Shown: positions 1 to 6,463, counted from the first letter of the stretch. The stretch: DNA of 8,268 nucleotides from JAHJRN01 sp043805355 (GCA_043805355.1 JAZDIB010000056.1:1-8268), one strand, 5' to 3'. Program-made: numbers and translations. Notes: a model not told the origin generated them from the sequence alone.

Positions 1-3
1 CAT
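1..3 (-). CDS. Possible start codon of a divergent gene cut by the left edge
   Basis: The first three bases read CAT, which is ATG on the minus strand. On that strand an AGAAGGGG purine run (14-21) sits 10 bases before the ATG and could be a weak Shine-Dalgarno site. A strong minus-strand promoter lies about 100 bases further upstream (109-137), and no other gene in the window could use it. Only the start codon would be inside the window, so nothing can be said about the product. The presence of a divergent gene is inferred from promoter, ribosome site and ATG together. The ATG alone could be chance. Confidence 0.35.
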
Positions 4-40
4 GAACGTTTTTCCCCTTCTGGATGTTGGTGTTTCTTGA

Positions 41-73
41 ACACGCGTGAACGTGTCCGTTGATCTATATCAA
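41..73. repeat. Two small inverted repeats in the divergent leader region
   Basis: ACACG (41-45) and CGTGT (52-56) form a 5-bp inverted repeat around six bases. TTGAT (60-64) and ATCAA (69-73) form another around four bases. Both lie downstream of the minus-strand promoter, so they would be in the leader of the leftward transcript. They could be regulator half-sites or weak RNA hairpins. Short arms like these also arise by chance. Confidence 0.35.
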
Positions 74-108
74 TCCACGCACCTTTTGACACGGCGGATT
101 GACCGGAA

Positions 109-137
109 AACATATCATTAATTGGGCCTTTTGTCAA
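109..137 (-). promoter_or_regulatory. Strong sigma70-type promoter reading leftward
   Basis: On the minus strand a perfect TTGACA (132-137) is followed by a 17-base spacer and TATGTT (109-114). TG is correctly placed one base before the -10 box, making it an extended -10. Transcription would start near position 102 and give a leader of about 100 bases before the ATG at position 3. It is the best-matching promoter in the window and shows that 1-242 is a divergent intergenic region. Confidence 0.7.
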
Positions 138-203
138 TCTCCCGGACTCCGTTCAGGCATACATCGTCAAAATGCCGATAAAACGGCGTAACCATGAGGG
201 TTC

Positions 204-232
204 TTGTGTCTAGGATGACCGCCACGTATCCT
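204..232 (+). promoter_or_regulatory. Putative promoter of the mutase operon
   Basis: TTGTGT (204-209), a 17-base spacer and TATCCT (227-232) match the sigma70 layout, with three and four of six consensus bases. The expected transcript start is about 239-243, at or just before the ATG at 243. No Shine-Dalgarno sequence precedes that ATG, so the transcript would be leaderless or nearly so. The -35 match is weak and the call rests mainly on spacing and position. Confidence 0.45.
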
Positions 233-242
233 ATGACGACGT

Positions 243-1811
243 ATGGCATCACAACGCGCACCATTGAAGCGCATCTCGAAAGGACCGGTGGTCGTGCTGG
301 TCTGGGACGGCTTCGGCCTGTCCGATACGATTACGGGGAATCCGACGAAGGTCGCGCATATGCCGGTCTGGGACGCCTTGAACCAAGCGTATCCGCATAC
401 GAAGCTGGACGCGGACGGGGAGGCTGTCGGATTGCCGAAAGGGCAGCCCGGGAATTCGGAGGCTGGCCACGCGACCATCGGTGCAGGCCGTCCGATCCTC
501 TCTGATCACCTCGTCATCAACGGCGACATCGACGACAAGTCCTTCTTCAATAACCAGGCGATTCTCCAGGCCGCGGCCAACTGCATCCGGAACAAGAGTT
601 CGCTCCATCTGATGGGATTGCTCACGAACGCGCGTAGCGGCCACGCGGCACCGAAGCACCTGAAAGCCCTCATCGATGTCGCCAAGGGGCTCCAGCTCCC
701 GCGCGTCGCTCTGCATCTCTTCACGGACGGACGCGACACGGGGCCGTTCTACGCGACGCACCTGCTCGCCGAGCTCGAGAAGCAACTTCCGCCGACGTTC
801 ACCATCGCTTCGGTGATGGGACGTTTCTACGCCATGGATCGGAACCGATATTGGGACCGGACGCTTCTCGCCTACGACGCCATCGCCGCTGGCCGCGGCC
901 TGTCTGCGGAATCTCCGGTGCAGGCCATCACGCGCGCCTACAGCCGCGGCGAGTCGGACGAGTTCATCCTGCCGACGGTGGTCTGCCAGCGCAACACCTG
1001 CGTCGCGCCGGTCATGGACAACGACTCGATCGTGTTCTGGAACCTGCGCAGCGACCGCGCCCGCCAGCTGACCAAGCCGTTCGTGATCGACGACTTCGAG
1101 GACGCGGAACCCACGGCGCCCAAGCGGAGCGTCAGGCGGAAGAAGCTATGCTTCGTCACGCTCACGGAATTCGGCACGGATCTCGATGACGTGCGTCCGG
1201 CGTATCCGCACCGCGAGGTGGATGGCACGCTCGTGGAGGCGCTCCGGTACAGCCGCCAACTCTACGCCGCGGAATCCGAGAAGTTTTCGCAGGTCACCTA
1301 CTTTTTGAATGGCGGATTCGACAGGCCGCGCTTCAACGAGGACCGTATCCGCGTGCCGTCGCCGCGCATCGCCCGCTACGACGACCGTCCGGCCCTGCAT
1401 GCGGTCCAGCTCGCCCGGAGGGTCTGCACCGCGCTTAGCAAGGGGTATGACTTCGCGCTCGTGAACTTCGCCAACGCGGACCTCATCGGACACACCGGCA
1501 ACTACAAGGCCGGTATCAAAGCATGCGAAGCGCTCGACGAGGCGCTCGGCATCGTCTGGAAGAAGGTCCGCGAAATGAAGGGGACGCTCATCGTCACGGC
1601 CGACCACGGCAACGTCGAGAAGATGGTCGACGTGTCTGGAGGCGCGGATACCGAACACAACATGAGCCCGGTCCCGTTCCTCGTCGCAGGAAACGGCGTC
1701 CGCGGGAAAAAAATCCGCAAAGGAACGCTCGCGGACGTGGCGCCGACGTCCCTCCGTCTGCTCGGCATCCCCAAGCCCAAGGAGATGACGGGCCGCTATC
1801 TCCTCTCCTGA
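243..1811 (+). CDS. gpmI: 2,3-bisphosphoglycerate-independent phosphoglycerate mutase, copy 1 (diverged)
   Basis: Soluble glycolytic enzyme interconverting 3- and 2-phosphoglycerate through a phosphoserine intermediate with two Mn ions. The 522-aa protein has normal family length. All expected active-site residues are visible: Asp22 (DGFG), the nucleophile Ser72 in GNSEAGH, His134, Arg164-Asp165 (DGRD), Arg194 and Arg200 (GRFYAMDR), Arg269 and Arg272, Lys347, Asp413 and His417, Asp454-His455 (TADHGN) and His472. It still departs from the norm. The usual GGVH loop before the substrate histidine is replaced by NARSGH, the serine motif has Ala instead of Val, and a basic stretch near residues 286-301 looks inserted. 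ATG 243 is the only start available, because an in-frame stop lies at 234-236. It is first in an operon with a second mutase gene one base downstream. Family assignment is secure; which copy does the main glycolytic work is not known. Confidence 0.93.
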   Translation: MASQRAPLKRISKGPVVVLVWDGFGLSDTITGNPTKVAHMPVWDALNQAYPHTKLDADGEAVGLPKGQPGNSEAGHATIGAGRPILSDHLVINGDIDDKSFFNNQAILQAAANCIRNKSSLHLMGLLTNARSGHAAPKHLKALIDVAKGLQLPRVALHLFTDGRDTGPFYATHLLAELEKQLPPTFTIASVMGRFYAMDRNRYWDRTLLAYDAIAAGRGLSAESPVQAITRAYSRGESDEFILPTVVCQRNTCVAPVMDNDSIVFWNLRSDRARQLTKPFVIDDFEDAEPTAPKRSVRRKKLCFVTLTEFGTDLDDVRPAYPHREVDGTLVEALRYSRQLYAAESEKFSQVTYFLNGGFDRPRFNEDRIRVPSPRIARYDDRPALHAVQLARRVCTALSKGYDFALVNFANADLIGHTGNYKAGIKACEALDEALGIVWKKVREMKGTLIVTADHGNVEKMVDVSGGADTEHNMSPVPFLVAGNGVRGKKIRKGTLADVAPTSLRLLGIPKPKEMTGRYLLS

Positions 1812-1812
1812 C

Positions 1813-3390
1813 ATGCCCCGACCCAAGCCCGTCGTCCTTATCGTCGTCGACGGTCTCGGCATCGCGCCGACCGCCGAGGGTAATGCCGTCCGCAAGGCGA
1901 ACATGCCCGTCTTCAAGCGGCTCGTGGATTCGTATCCGGCCATGACCGTCCGGTCCTCGGCCGAGGCCGTGGGGCTCTCGTGGGGCGAGATGGGGAACTC
2001 GCAGGTGGGCCACCTCACCATCGGCACGGGTCGCATCTTGAGCCAGCTGTTCCCACGCATCAACATGGCCATCGAGACCGGGGAGTTCTACACGAACCCC
2101 ACGTTCCTCGCCGCCATCGAGCACGCGAAGAAGACCGGCGGCACGCTGCATCTCATGGGCCTCGTCTCGCCGGGCGGCGTGCACGCGTCCGACGACCATT
2201 GTCATGCGCTCCTCGACCTGTGTAGCCGCCAGAAGTTCGACCGCGTCGCCGTGCACGCGTTCCTCGACGGACGCGACACCATCTTCAATAGCGGCCTTGG
2301 GTTCATCCAGACGCTGGAGGCCAAGATGGCGGAGCTGAAGGTCGGGAAGCTCGCGACGCTCGCTGGCCGCTTCTACGCCATGGACCGCGACAGCCGGTGG
2401 GATCGCGTGCAAAAAGCGTTCGACGCGATGGCCCTCGGCAAGGCGGACAACGTCGCGACGTCCGCGGTCGACGCCATCAACGCGTCGTACGCCAAGGCGG
2501 TGTACGACGAGGAATTCATCCCGACCGTCATCCAGAAAGGCGGCAGGCCCATCGCGACGTTCGGGAAAGGCGACGCGTGCATTTTCTTCAACTTCCGCGC
2601 GGACCGCGCCCGCGAGATCACCAAGGCGTTCGCTCTGCCGAGCTTCGACAAGTTCCCCCGCACGCAGATCGAGGACCTGCTCTTCGTCACCATGGCCGAA
2701 TACGAGAAGGACCTGCCCGTGCAGGTCGCGTTCCCGCCGCAGTTCGTGGAGACCTGCCTCGCCAAGGTCATCTCGGACGCGGGACTGCGTCAGCTCCACA
2801 TCGCGGAGACGGAGAAGTACGCGCACGTCACCTTCTTCCTGAACGGCATGAACGAGAAGGAATATCCCGGCGAGGATCGCGTCATCATCCCGTCGCCGCG
2901 CGTCTCGACGTACGACAAGGCGCCCGAGATGGCGACGCCCCAGATCGCGGAACGGGTGGTGCAGGAGGTCGCGAAAGGGGACTACGATTTCATCATCCTG
3001 AACTTCGCGAACCCGGATATGGTCGCCCACACGGGCAACGAGGCCGCGACCGTCACGGCCTGCGAGAGCGTGGACAAGGCGGTCGGGCAGATCACGGACG
3101 CGGCGAACGCGGTGGGAGGAGTCGTCGTCATCACGGCGGACCACGGCAACGCGGAGGAGGTGAAGAACCTCACCACCGGCGACATCGACAAGGAACACTC
3201 GACCAATCCCGTGCCGTTCATCGTCGTAGGAAAGGCGTTCGAGGGGCTGAAGGCGCCGACCGGCGACGTCATCGGCGGCGACCTCGCGCTTACCCCGCCC
3301 GTGGGCATGCTTGCCGACGTCGCGCCGACCATCCTCAAGATTTTGGAACTCCAGATCCCGGACGACATGACGGGCAGGCCGCTGGTGTAG
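1813..3390 (+). CDS. gpmI: 2,3-bisphosphoglycerate-independent phosphoglycerate mutase, copy 2
   Basis: Second mutase of the same family, 525 aa, and the more canonical of the two. Visible active-site residues: Asp13 (VDGLG), the nucleophile Ser63 in GNSQVGH, His124 in the GGVH loop, Arg154-Asp155 (DGRD), Arg186 and Arg192 (GRFYAMDR), Arg262 and Arg265 (FRADRAR), Lys335 (ETEKYAHVTFF), Asp402 and His406, Asp443-His444 (TADHGN) and His462. Gln64 stands where family members usually have Glu beside the serine. Residues about 480-498 form an extra Gly/Pro-rich loop before the C-terminal helix. The start is one base after the stop of copy 1 with no ribosome site of its own, so translation is probably coupled. 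The two proteins are clearly homologous but well diverged, pointing to an old duplication or separate origins. Confidence 0.95.
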   Translation: MPRPKPVVLIVVDGLGIAPTAEGNAVRKANMPVFKRLVDSYPAMTVRSSAEAVGLSWGEMGNSQVGHLTIGTGRILSQLFPRINMAIETGEFYTNPTFLAAIEHAKKTGGTLHLMGLVSPGGVHASDDHCHALLDLCSRQKFDRVAVHAFLDGRDTIFNSGLGFIQTLEAKMAELKVGKLATLAGRFYAMDRDSRWDRVQKAFDAMALGKADNVATSAVDAINASYAKAVYDEEFIPTVIQKGGRPIATFGKGDACIFFNFRADRAREITKAFALPSFDKFPRTQIEDLLFVTMAEYEKDLPVQVAFPPQFVETCLAKVISDAGLRQLHIAETEKYAHVTFFLNGMNEKEYPGEDRVIIPSPRVSTYDKAPEMATPQIAERVVQEVAKGDYDFIILNFANPDMVAHTGNEAATVTACESVDKAVGQITDAANAVGGVVVITADHGNAEEVKNLTTGDIDKEHSTNPVPFIVVGKAFEGLKAPTGDVIGGDLALTPPVGMLADVAPTILKILELQIPDDMTGRPLV

Positions 3391-3392
3391 GG

Positions 3393-3408
3393 GCGCGATT
3401 CATCGCGC
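3393..3408. repeat. Perfect hairpin between mutase copy 2 and nth
   Basis: GCGCGAT (3393-3399) and ATCGCGC (3402-3408) are perfect inverted arms separated by two bases. As RNA this would be a 6-bp stem with a four-base loop, followed by a poor T run (TCATTT). It fills most of the 28-base gap before nth. It may be a weak terminator or attenuator, or a stability element that separates mutase mRNA from the downstream genes. Confidence 0.5.
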
Positions 3409-3418
3409 TCATTTGAAT

Positions 3419-4075
3419 ATGAAACCGACGCCGCAATCCGTCGCGAAGACGATCGCCATCCTGAAGCGGCGCTATCCGCAGAAGCCGGACATGGATTTGG
3501 GCACGCCAGAGGACACGCTCCTCGGGACGCTCATGTCTGCGCGGACCACGGACAAACAGGTCCTGAAGATGTGGCCGTCGTTCCGCAGGCGGTTCCCGAC
3601 CTGGCAGGCGCTCGCGAAGGCGGACGTGACGGACATCGAGGACGCCATCGACACCATCGGGCTGTACCGGTCCAAGGCGAAAGCCGTCAACGGTTTGGCG
3701 AAGATGATCCTGACGGATTTCGGCGGCACGGTCCCGCGGACCATGGAGGAGCTCACGCGCCTGCCGGGTGTCGGCCGCAAGACCGCGAGCTGCGTGCTGT
3801 CGTACGCGTTCGGCGTGCCAGCCATCGCCGTGGACACGCACGTGTTCCGCATCGCGCGCCGGCTCGGCTGGTCGCGGGGCCGGACCCCGGAACAGGTCGA
3901 ACGCGATCTCCTGAGCCTCGTGCCGAAGCGTCTCTGGGAACAGGTGAACCGCCGCTTCGTCCATTTCGGCCGCGACGTCTGCGTGGGCGGCACCCCGCGT
4001 TGCTGGCGCTGCCCGGTCGCCGCATCCTGCGCGTTTTCGCCCAAGACGCGGGCCACGAAACCGACCCGACCGTAG
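3419..4075 (+). CDS. nth: Endonuclease III, DNA glycosylase/AP lyase
   Basis: Base-excision repair enzyme that removes oxidised pyrimidines and cuts at the abasic site. The 218-aa protein is close to the family length (E. coli 211). Numbered from ATG 3419, the helix-hairpin-helix LPGVGRKTA carries the catalytic lysine Lys121, and VDTHV carries the catalytic Asp139. The C-terminal [4Fe-4S] cluster has exact Cx6Cx2Cx5C spacing (Cys188, 195, 198 and 204). Lys-Asp together with the full cluster favour Nth over MutY or AlkA-type relatives. ATG 3419 was chosen over the TTG two codons upstream (3413); neither has a clear ribosome site. It lies 28 bases after the mutase pair and 28 bases before the phosphatase gene, so it is probably cotranscribed. 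Functional linkage to glycolysis is not implied. Confidence 0.95.
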   Translation: MKPTPQSVAKTIAILKRRYPQKPDMDLGTPEDTLLGTLMSARTTDKQVLKMWPSFRRRFPTWQALAKADVTDIEDAIDTIGLYRSKAKAVNGLAKMILTDFGGTVPRTMEELTRLPGVGRKTASCVLSYAFGVPAIAVDTHVFRIARRLGWSRGRTPEQVERDLLSLVPKRLWEQVNRRFVHFGRDVCVGGTPRCWRCPVAASCAFSPKTRATKPTRP

Positions 4076-4088
4076 GACGCGCGAAATC

Positions 4089-4097
4089 TGCTATCCT
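4089..4097 (+). promoter_or_regulatory. Extended -10 promoter giving a leaderless phosphatase transcript
   Basis: TG-C-TATCCT (4089-4097) fits the extended -10 form TGnTATAAT. No good -35 is seen, which extended -10 promoters can tolerate. The box ends six bases before the ATG at 4104, so the expected transcript start coincides with that ATG. There is no Shine-Dalgarno sequence. This suggests the envelope gene pair can be transcribed separately from nth. Confidence 0.5.
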
Positions 4098-4103
4098 ATC
4101 CCC

Positions 4104-4667
4104 ATGTCTGAGCTCGACATCGTCTCCAACATCCAGGTCGCGATGACCTCCACGCCCGTGAACATCGCGGTCGCGGTCTTTTTGGCGCGATGGCTCGTGC
4201 TCGGTTTCGGCGTCTTCGGCGTCGCGCTCCTCATGAGTCGGAGCGCGGCACGTCGCCACGCGGTCCGTGAGGCCGCTTGGTCCGCCGGGCTCGCGCTCGC
4301 CGCTACAACCCACGTCTCGGCCATCATCGGACGCTTGCGTCCGGACATGCTGCCACTCGACCCGACCGCGCCCGTGACGCTGTTCATCCCGGAGCCGCTG
4401 AACGCCTCGTTCCCGTCGGGTCATACGGCCGTATCGTTCGCCATCGCGTCAGCCCTATTCCATATCGACCGGCGCCTTGGCCTCGCGGCCCTGCTCATCG
4501 CGCTCCTCGTCGCCCTAGGGCGCGTCGCCGTGGGTGTGCACTTCCCCTCGGACATCATCGGCGGCATCGTGATCGGCATTGGCTCCACCATGACGGTCCG
4601 GTACCTGCACGGCCGCATCCGGACGCGCGACCTCAATCGAACCGCCAAGAAACACCGACACGCATGA
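4104..4667 (+). CDS. PAP2-family membrane phosphatase, possibly undecaprenyl-diphosphatase type
   Basis: Integral membrane lipid-phosphate phosphatase of 187 aa. Hydrophobic segments lie near residues 20-44, 56-76, 108-120, 124-146 and 151-166. Of the three PAP2 motifs, motif 2 is intact (Pro104-Ser-Gly-His107) and motif 3 has Arg140, Gly144, His146 and Asp150, which covers the catalytic and charge-relay histidines. Motif 1 keeps Arg79-Pro80, but the lysine expected seven residues before the arginine is Ser72. Motif 3 begins with Gly139 instead of Ser. Because mltG follows with a four-base overlap, a role in dephosphorylating undecaprenyl diphosphate is a sensible inference (BcrC/PgpB type), but phosphatidylglycerophosphate or other lipid phosphates cannot be excluded. 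The Arg/Lys/His-rich C-terminus probably faces the cytoplasm. Confidence 0.85.
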   Translation: MSELDIVSNIQVAMTSTPVNIAVAVFLARWLVLGFGVFGVALLMSRSAARRHAVREAAWSAGLALAATTHVSAIIGRLRPDMLPLDPTAPVTLFIPEPLNASFPSGHTAVSFAIASALFHIDRRLGLAALLIALLVALGRVAVGVHFPSDIIGGIVIGIGSTMTVRYLHGRIRTRDLNRTAKKHRHA

Positions 4668-5662
4668 GATATTTTTTCTTCGCCATCGGTTCCCTGCTCA
4701 TGGCCGCCGCACTCGCGGTGATGTTCTATATCCCGACCGCGTTCCTGCGCATACCGTTGCCCGACGTGCCCTCGGTCCAGGTCCAGATCCCGGCGAACGC
4801 CGACGCGCGGCAGGTCGCGACCATCCTCAAGGACGCCGGCATCATCCGCAACGTGGACGCGTACCGCCTGTATGCCCTGCTCGATCCGTCCGCGGGCCGT
4901 CCGAAGCCCGGCATCTACGACCTGAAGCCCGGCATGAACTACCGCCGTCTGGCACGCGCCCTCTCCCTCGGACCCGCGCGAGAGGAGGTCACCATCCGCG
5001 TGTTCGAAGGATGGAAGATGAGCGATATCCAAAAGGCCCTTGTGCGTCTGGGCGTCGACGTCGCGCCGAGCGATTTCTATGTCGAGCGCTTCGCCGAGGA
5101 GTATCCGTTCCTCGAATCCCTGCCGCCGACGACCACCCTGGAGGGCTATCTCTTCCCCGACACGTATCGCGTGTTCAAGGACCAGCTTCCGGACGCGCTC
5201 TTCCGCAAACAGCTCGACGAGTTCCAGCTCCAGACCTCGGGATTCGAGGAGGCGGCCGCGACCTCGCTCCGGACCCTGCACGAAGTCGTCATCCTCGCGT
5301 CCATCGTGGAGCGGGAAAGCGGAAGCGACCGCGACGACCCGGTCATCGCCGGCATCTTCATGAACCGCATCAAGCGCGGGATGAAACTCCAGTCCGATGC
5401 GACGCTGAATTACGTGACGTCGGTGGAAGGTGGAAGGATGACGTATACCGACCTCGCGAATCCTTCGCCGTACAATTCCTATAAATACGACGGACTGCCG
5501 CCCGGTCCCATCTCGAACCCCGGGAAAGCGGCCCTCGACGCGGCGCTCCATTACGCCGAGACGGACTACTTCTTTTTCCTCGCCGATCGCTCCGGAAGGA
5601 CCTACTTCGCGCGCACCGGCGCGGAGCACGCGGCAAATCGCGCACGGGCCTTCGGGGAGTAG
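4664..5662 (+). CDS. mltG: Endolytic transglycosylase MltG (YceG family)
   Basis: Inner-membrane enzyme that cuts nascent peptidoglycan glycan strands from inside and so ends their elongation. The 332-aa protein has a short cytoplasmic N-terminus, one membrane anchor (about 4-28), a LysM-like region (about 38-115) and the YceG catalytic domain. Characteristic stretches include LEGYLFPDTY (159-168), SIVERES (213-219) with the catalytic glutamate (equivalent to E. coli Glu218), GMKLQSDATLNY (239-250), YNSYKYDGLPPGPISNPG (270-287) and the final FLADRSGRTYF region. Length matches the family. The ATG overlaps the stop of the phosphatase gene (ATGA), implying translational coupling. No ribosome site is seen. 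A strong promoter for the next unit starts 10 bases after the stop codon, so this gene ends its operon. Confidence 0.95.
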   Translation: MRYFFFAIGSLLMAAALAVMFYIPTAFLRIPLPDVPSVQVQIPANADARQVATILKDAGIIRNVDAYRLYALLDPSAGRPKPGIYDLKPGMNYRRLARALSLGPAREEVTIRVFEGWKMSDIQKALVRLGVDVAPSDFYVERFAEEYPFLESLPPTTTLEGYLFPDTYRVFKDQLPDALFRKQLDEFQLQTSGFEEAAATSLRTLHEVVILASIVERESGSDRDDPVIAGIFMNRIKRGMKLQSDATLNYVTSVEGGRMTYTDLANPSPYNSYKYDGLPPGPISNPGKAALDAALHYAETDYFFFLADRSGRTYFARTGAEHAANRARAFGE

Positions 5663-5667
5663 GTGCG

Positions 5668-5684
5668 GGGCTTGACAAAAGCCC
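5668..5684. repeat. Inverted repeat enclosing a -35 box after mltG
   Basis: GGGCTT (5668-5673) and AAGCCC (5679-5684) are perfect 6-bp arms around GACAA. The -35 box TTGACA (5672-5677) sits across the left arm and loop. As RNA this could be the stem of a terminator for mltG, but the following bases are A-rich, not T-rich, so termination would be poor. As DNA it could be an operator that shuts the promoter. Confidence 0.45.
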
Positions 5685-5700
5685 AAAAATATGGTGTACT
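5672..5700 (+). promoter_or_regulatory. Strong promoter of the 196-aa orphan gene
   Basis: A perfect TTGACA (5672-5677), a 17-base spacer and TGTACT (5695-5700) form the core. TG one base before the -10 box makes it an extended -10. Expected transcript start is near 5707, giving a leader of about 84 bases before the ATG at 5791. The match is nearly as good as the leftward promoter at 109-137. Confidence 0.75.
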
Positions 5701-5714
5701 ACGCGGTTCTCGAA

Positions 5715-5780
5715 CCATGCCATGGGGCGTGGGGAGGGATCAGTAAACCGTGGATTCCCCCCGTTTTACGGGGAGAAGGA
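5715..5780 (+). promoter_or_regulatory. Structured leader with ribosome binding site
   Basis: The leader holds CCATG-C-CATGG (5715-5725), G-rich runs (5724-5738) and a hairpin CCCCGT-TTT-ACGGGG (5759-5773). The hairpin directly abuts the Shine-Dalgarno stretch AGAAGGA (5774-5780), which sits 10 bases before the ATG. The upstream G runs could compete for the C-rich arm, so two alternative folds are possible. That would suit translational control, for example by the gene's own basic product or by another ligand. The switch is speculation; the hairpin and ribosome site are visible. Confidence 0.5.
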
Positions 5781-5790
5781 CCAGTGCACC

Positions 5791-6381
5791 ATGAAAAAGC
5801 GACAGTCTCGACGCGCCCGCAAGGATGCGCGTCGGCGTTCGTTGCGGGCCAAGGCACGCGACACGTCGCGTTTCCTGCCCGCCCCCGTCCCCGAAGCGGC
5901 ACCCGAGCCGCTCCCCTCGTTCGAAGATTTGCTCGAAGGCGCGTTGGCGCTCGATGAGCAGGTCCTCGCTCCTCCTCCTCCACCTAGTCACGTGCGTGCC
6001 GTCTCGACCCGTCGGCCCCTTGTCCGTCACGGGCTGACTCCCTCCTTCGCGATTGCCGCGGAGCTGGATATCCAGCACGCGTTCGACGAAGCGATCCTCC
6101 AGCAGTGTCTGGTGGGTCGCCTCGGCGCCACCTCCGTTGAAGCGTTGCGGTTCTGTAGGGACTTCGGTTCCTTCATCCGTCGACGCGTCGGCTCGTGGAC
6201 CCGGTCCTCGAAGCACGGCGTGCGGAGCGTTGGCGGCCACCGGCTGTGGGATTCCAACGGGTTTCCCACGGAAATCGGCGAGGAGGTCTGGAATCTCTTC
6301 CGTCTCCGCATCCGTCGTCAGGGTGCCATCGAGGCCATCGTGGCTCGCGCGTTCGGTCGGACCCAGCGTCGCGCGGCATGA
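5791..6381 (+). CDS. Unrecognised 196-aa basic protein
   Basis: I do not recognise this protein. Residues 1-27 are extremely basic (a run of Arg and Lys with no hydrophobic core, so not a signal peptide). Residues 29-45 are Pro/Ala/Glu-rich, followed by an acidic helix-like part (44-59), a proline run (61-65), and a C-terminal region (about 82-192) that looks folded and rich in Arg, Trp and Phe. Cys106 and Cys122 are the only cysteines and no metal motif is visible. Such a basic tail could bind nucleic acid or ribosomes, but no catalytic motif is seen. ATG 5791 was chosen because AGAAGGA lies 10 bases upstream. An in-frame ATG at 5722 would add 23 residues and has no ribosome site. It is a stand-alone unit with a strong promoter and terminator, suggesting high or tightly regulated expression. 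Confidence 0.75.
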   Translation: MKKRQSRRARKDARRRSLRAKARDTSRFLPAPVPEAAPEPLPSFEDLLEGALALDEQVLAPPPPPSHVRAVSTRRPLVRHGLTPSFAIAAELDIQHAFDEAILQQCLVGRLGATSVEALRFCRDFGSFIRRRVGSWTRSSKHGVRSVGGHRLWDSNGFPTEIGEEVWNLFRLRIRRQGAIEAIVARAFGRTQRRAA

Positions 6382-6409
6382 CGGCAGCACATCGTCCGAG
6401 TCGGTTCGT

Positions 6410-6451
6410 GGGGTCGTCTCCGGCATCTGTCGGAGGCGGCCCCGTTTTTTT
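6410..6451 (+). terminator. Strong intrinsic terminator
   Basis: A 13-bp stem, GGGGTCGTCTCCG (6410-6422) against CGGAGGCGGCCCC (6431-6443), is fully paired if two G-U pairs are allowed. It has an eight-base loop and is followed one base later by seven T residues (6445-6451). It ends the transcript of the 196-aa gene 28 bases after its stop codon. Confidence 0.92.
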
Positions 6452-6463
6452 GTCTCACACATC

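Noticed and set aside
86..118. Forward promoter using TTGACA at 86-91
   Set aside because: The only good -10 match (TATCAT, 113-118) is 21 bases away, too far; hexamers at 16-19 bases match poorly.
243..1811. Copy 1 mutase as a decaying pseudogene
   Set aside because: The frame is intact at full length and all metal and substrate residues that can be checked are kept.
1594..3198. 534-aa open frame on the minus strand across both mutase genes
   Set aside because: It lies antisense to well-supported mutase genes; the protein is an Arg/Val/Asp-rich string without any domain, as GC-rich antisense frames typically give.
3413..3418. TTG at 3413 as the start of nth
   Set aside because: An ATG lies two codons later and neither has a ribosome site; ATG is preferred, though TTG cannot be excluded.
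5722..5790. Upstream ATG extending the 196-aa protein by 23 residues
   Set aside because: No ribosome site precedes 5722 and the added residues are encoded by the structured leader, while AGAAGGA precedes 5791.
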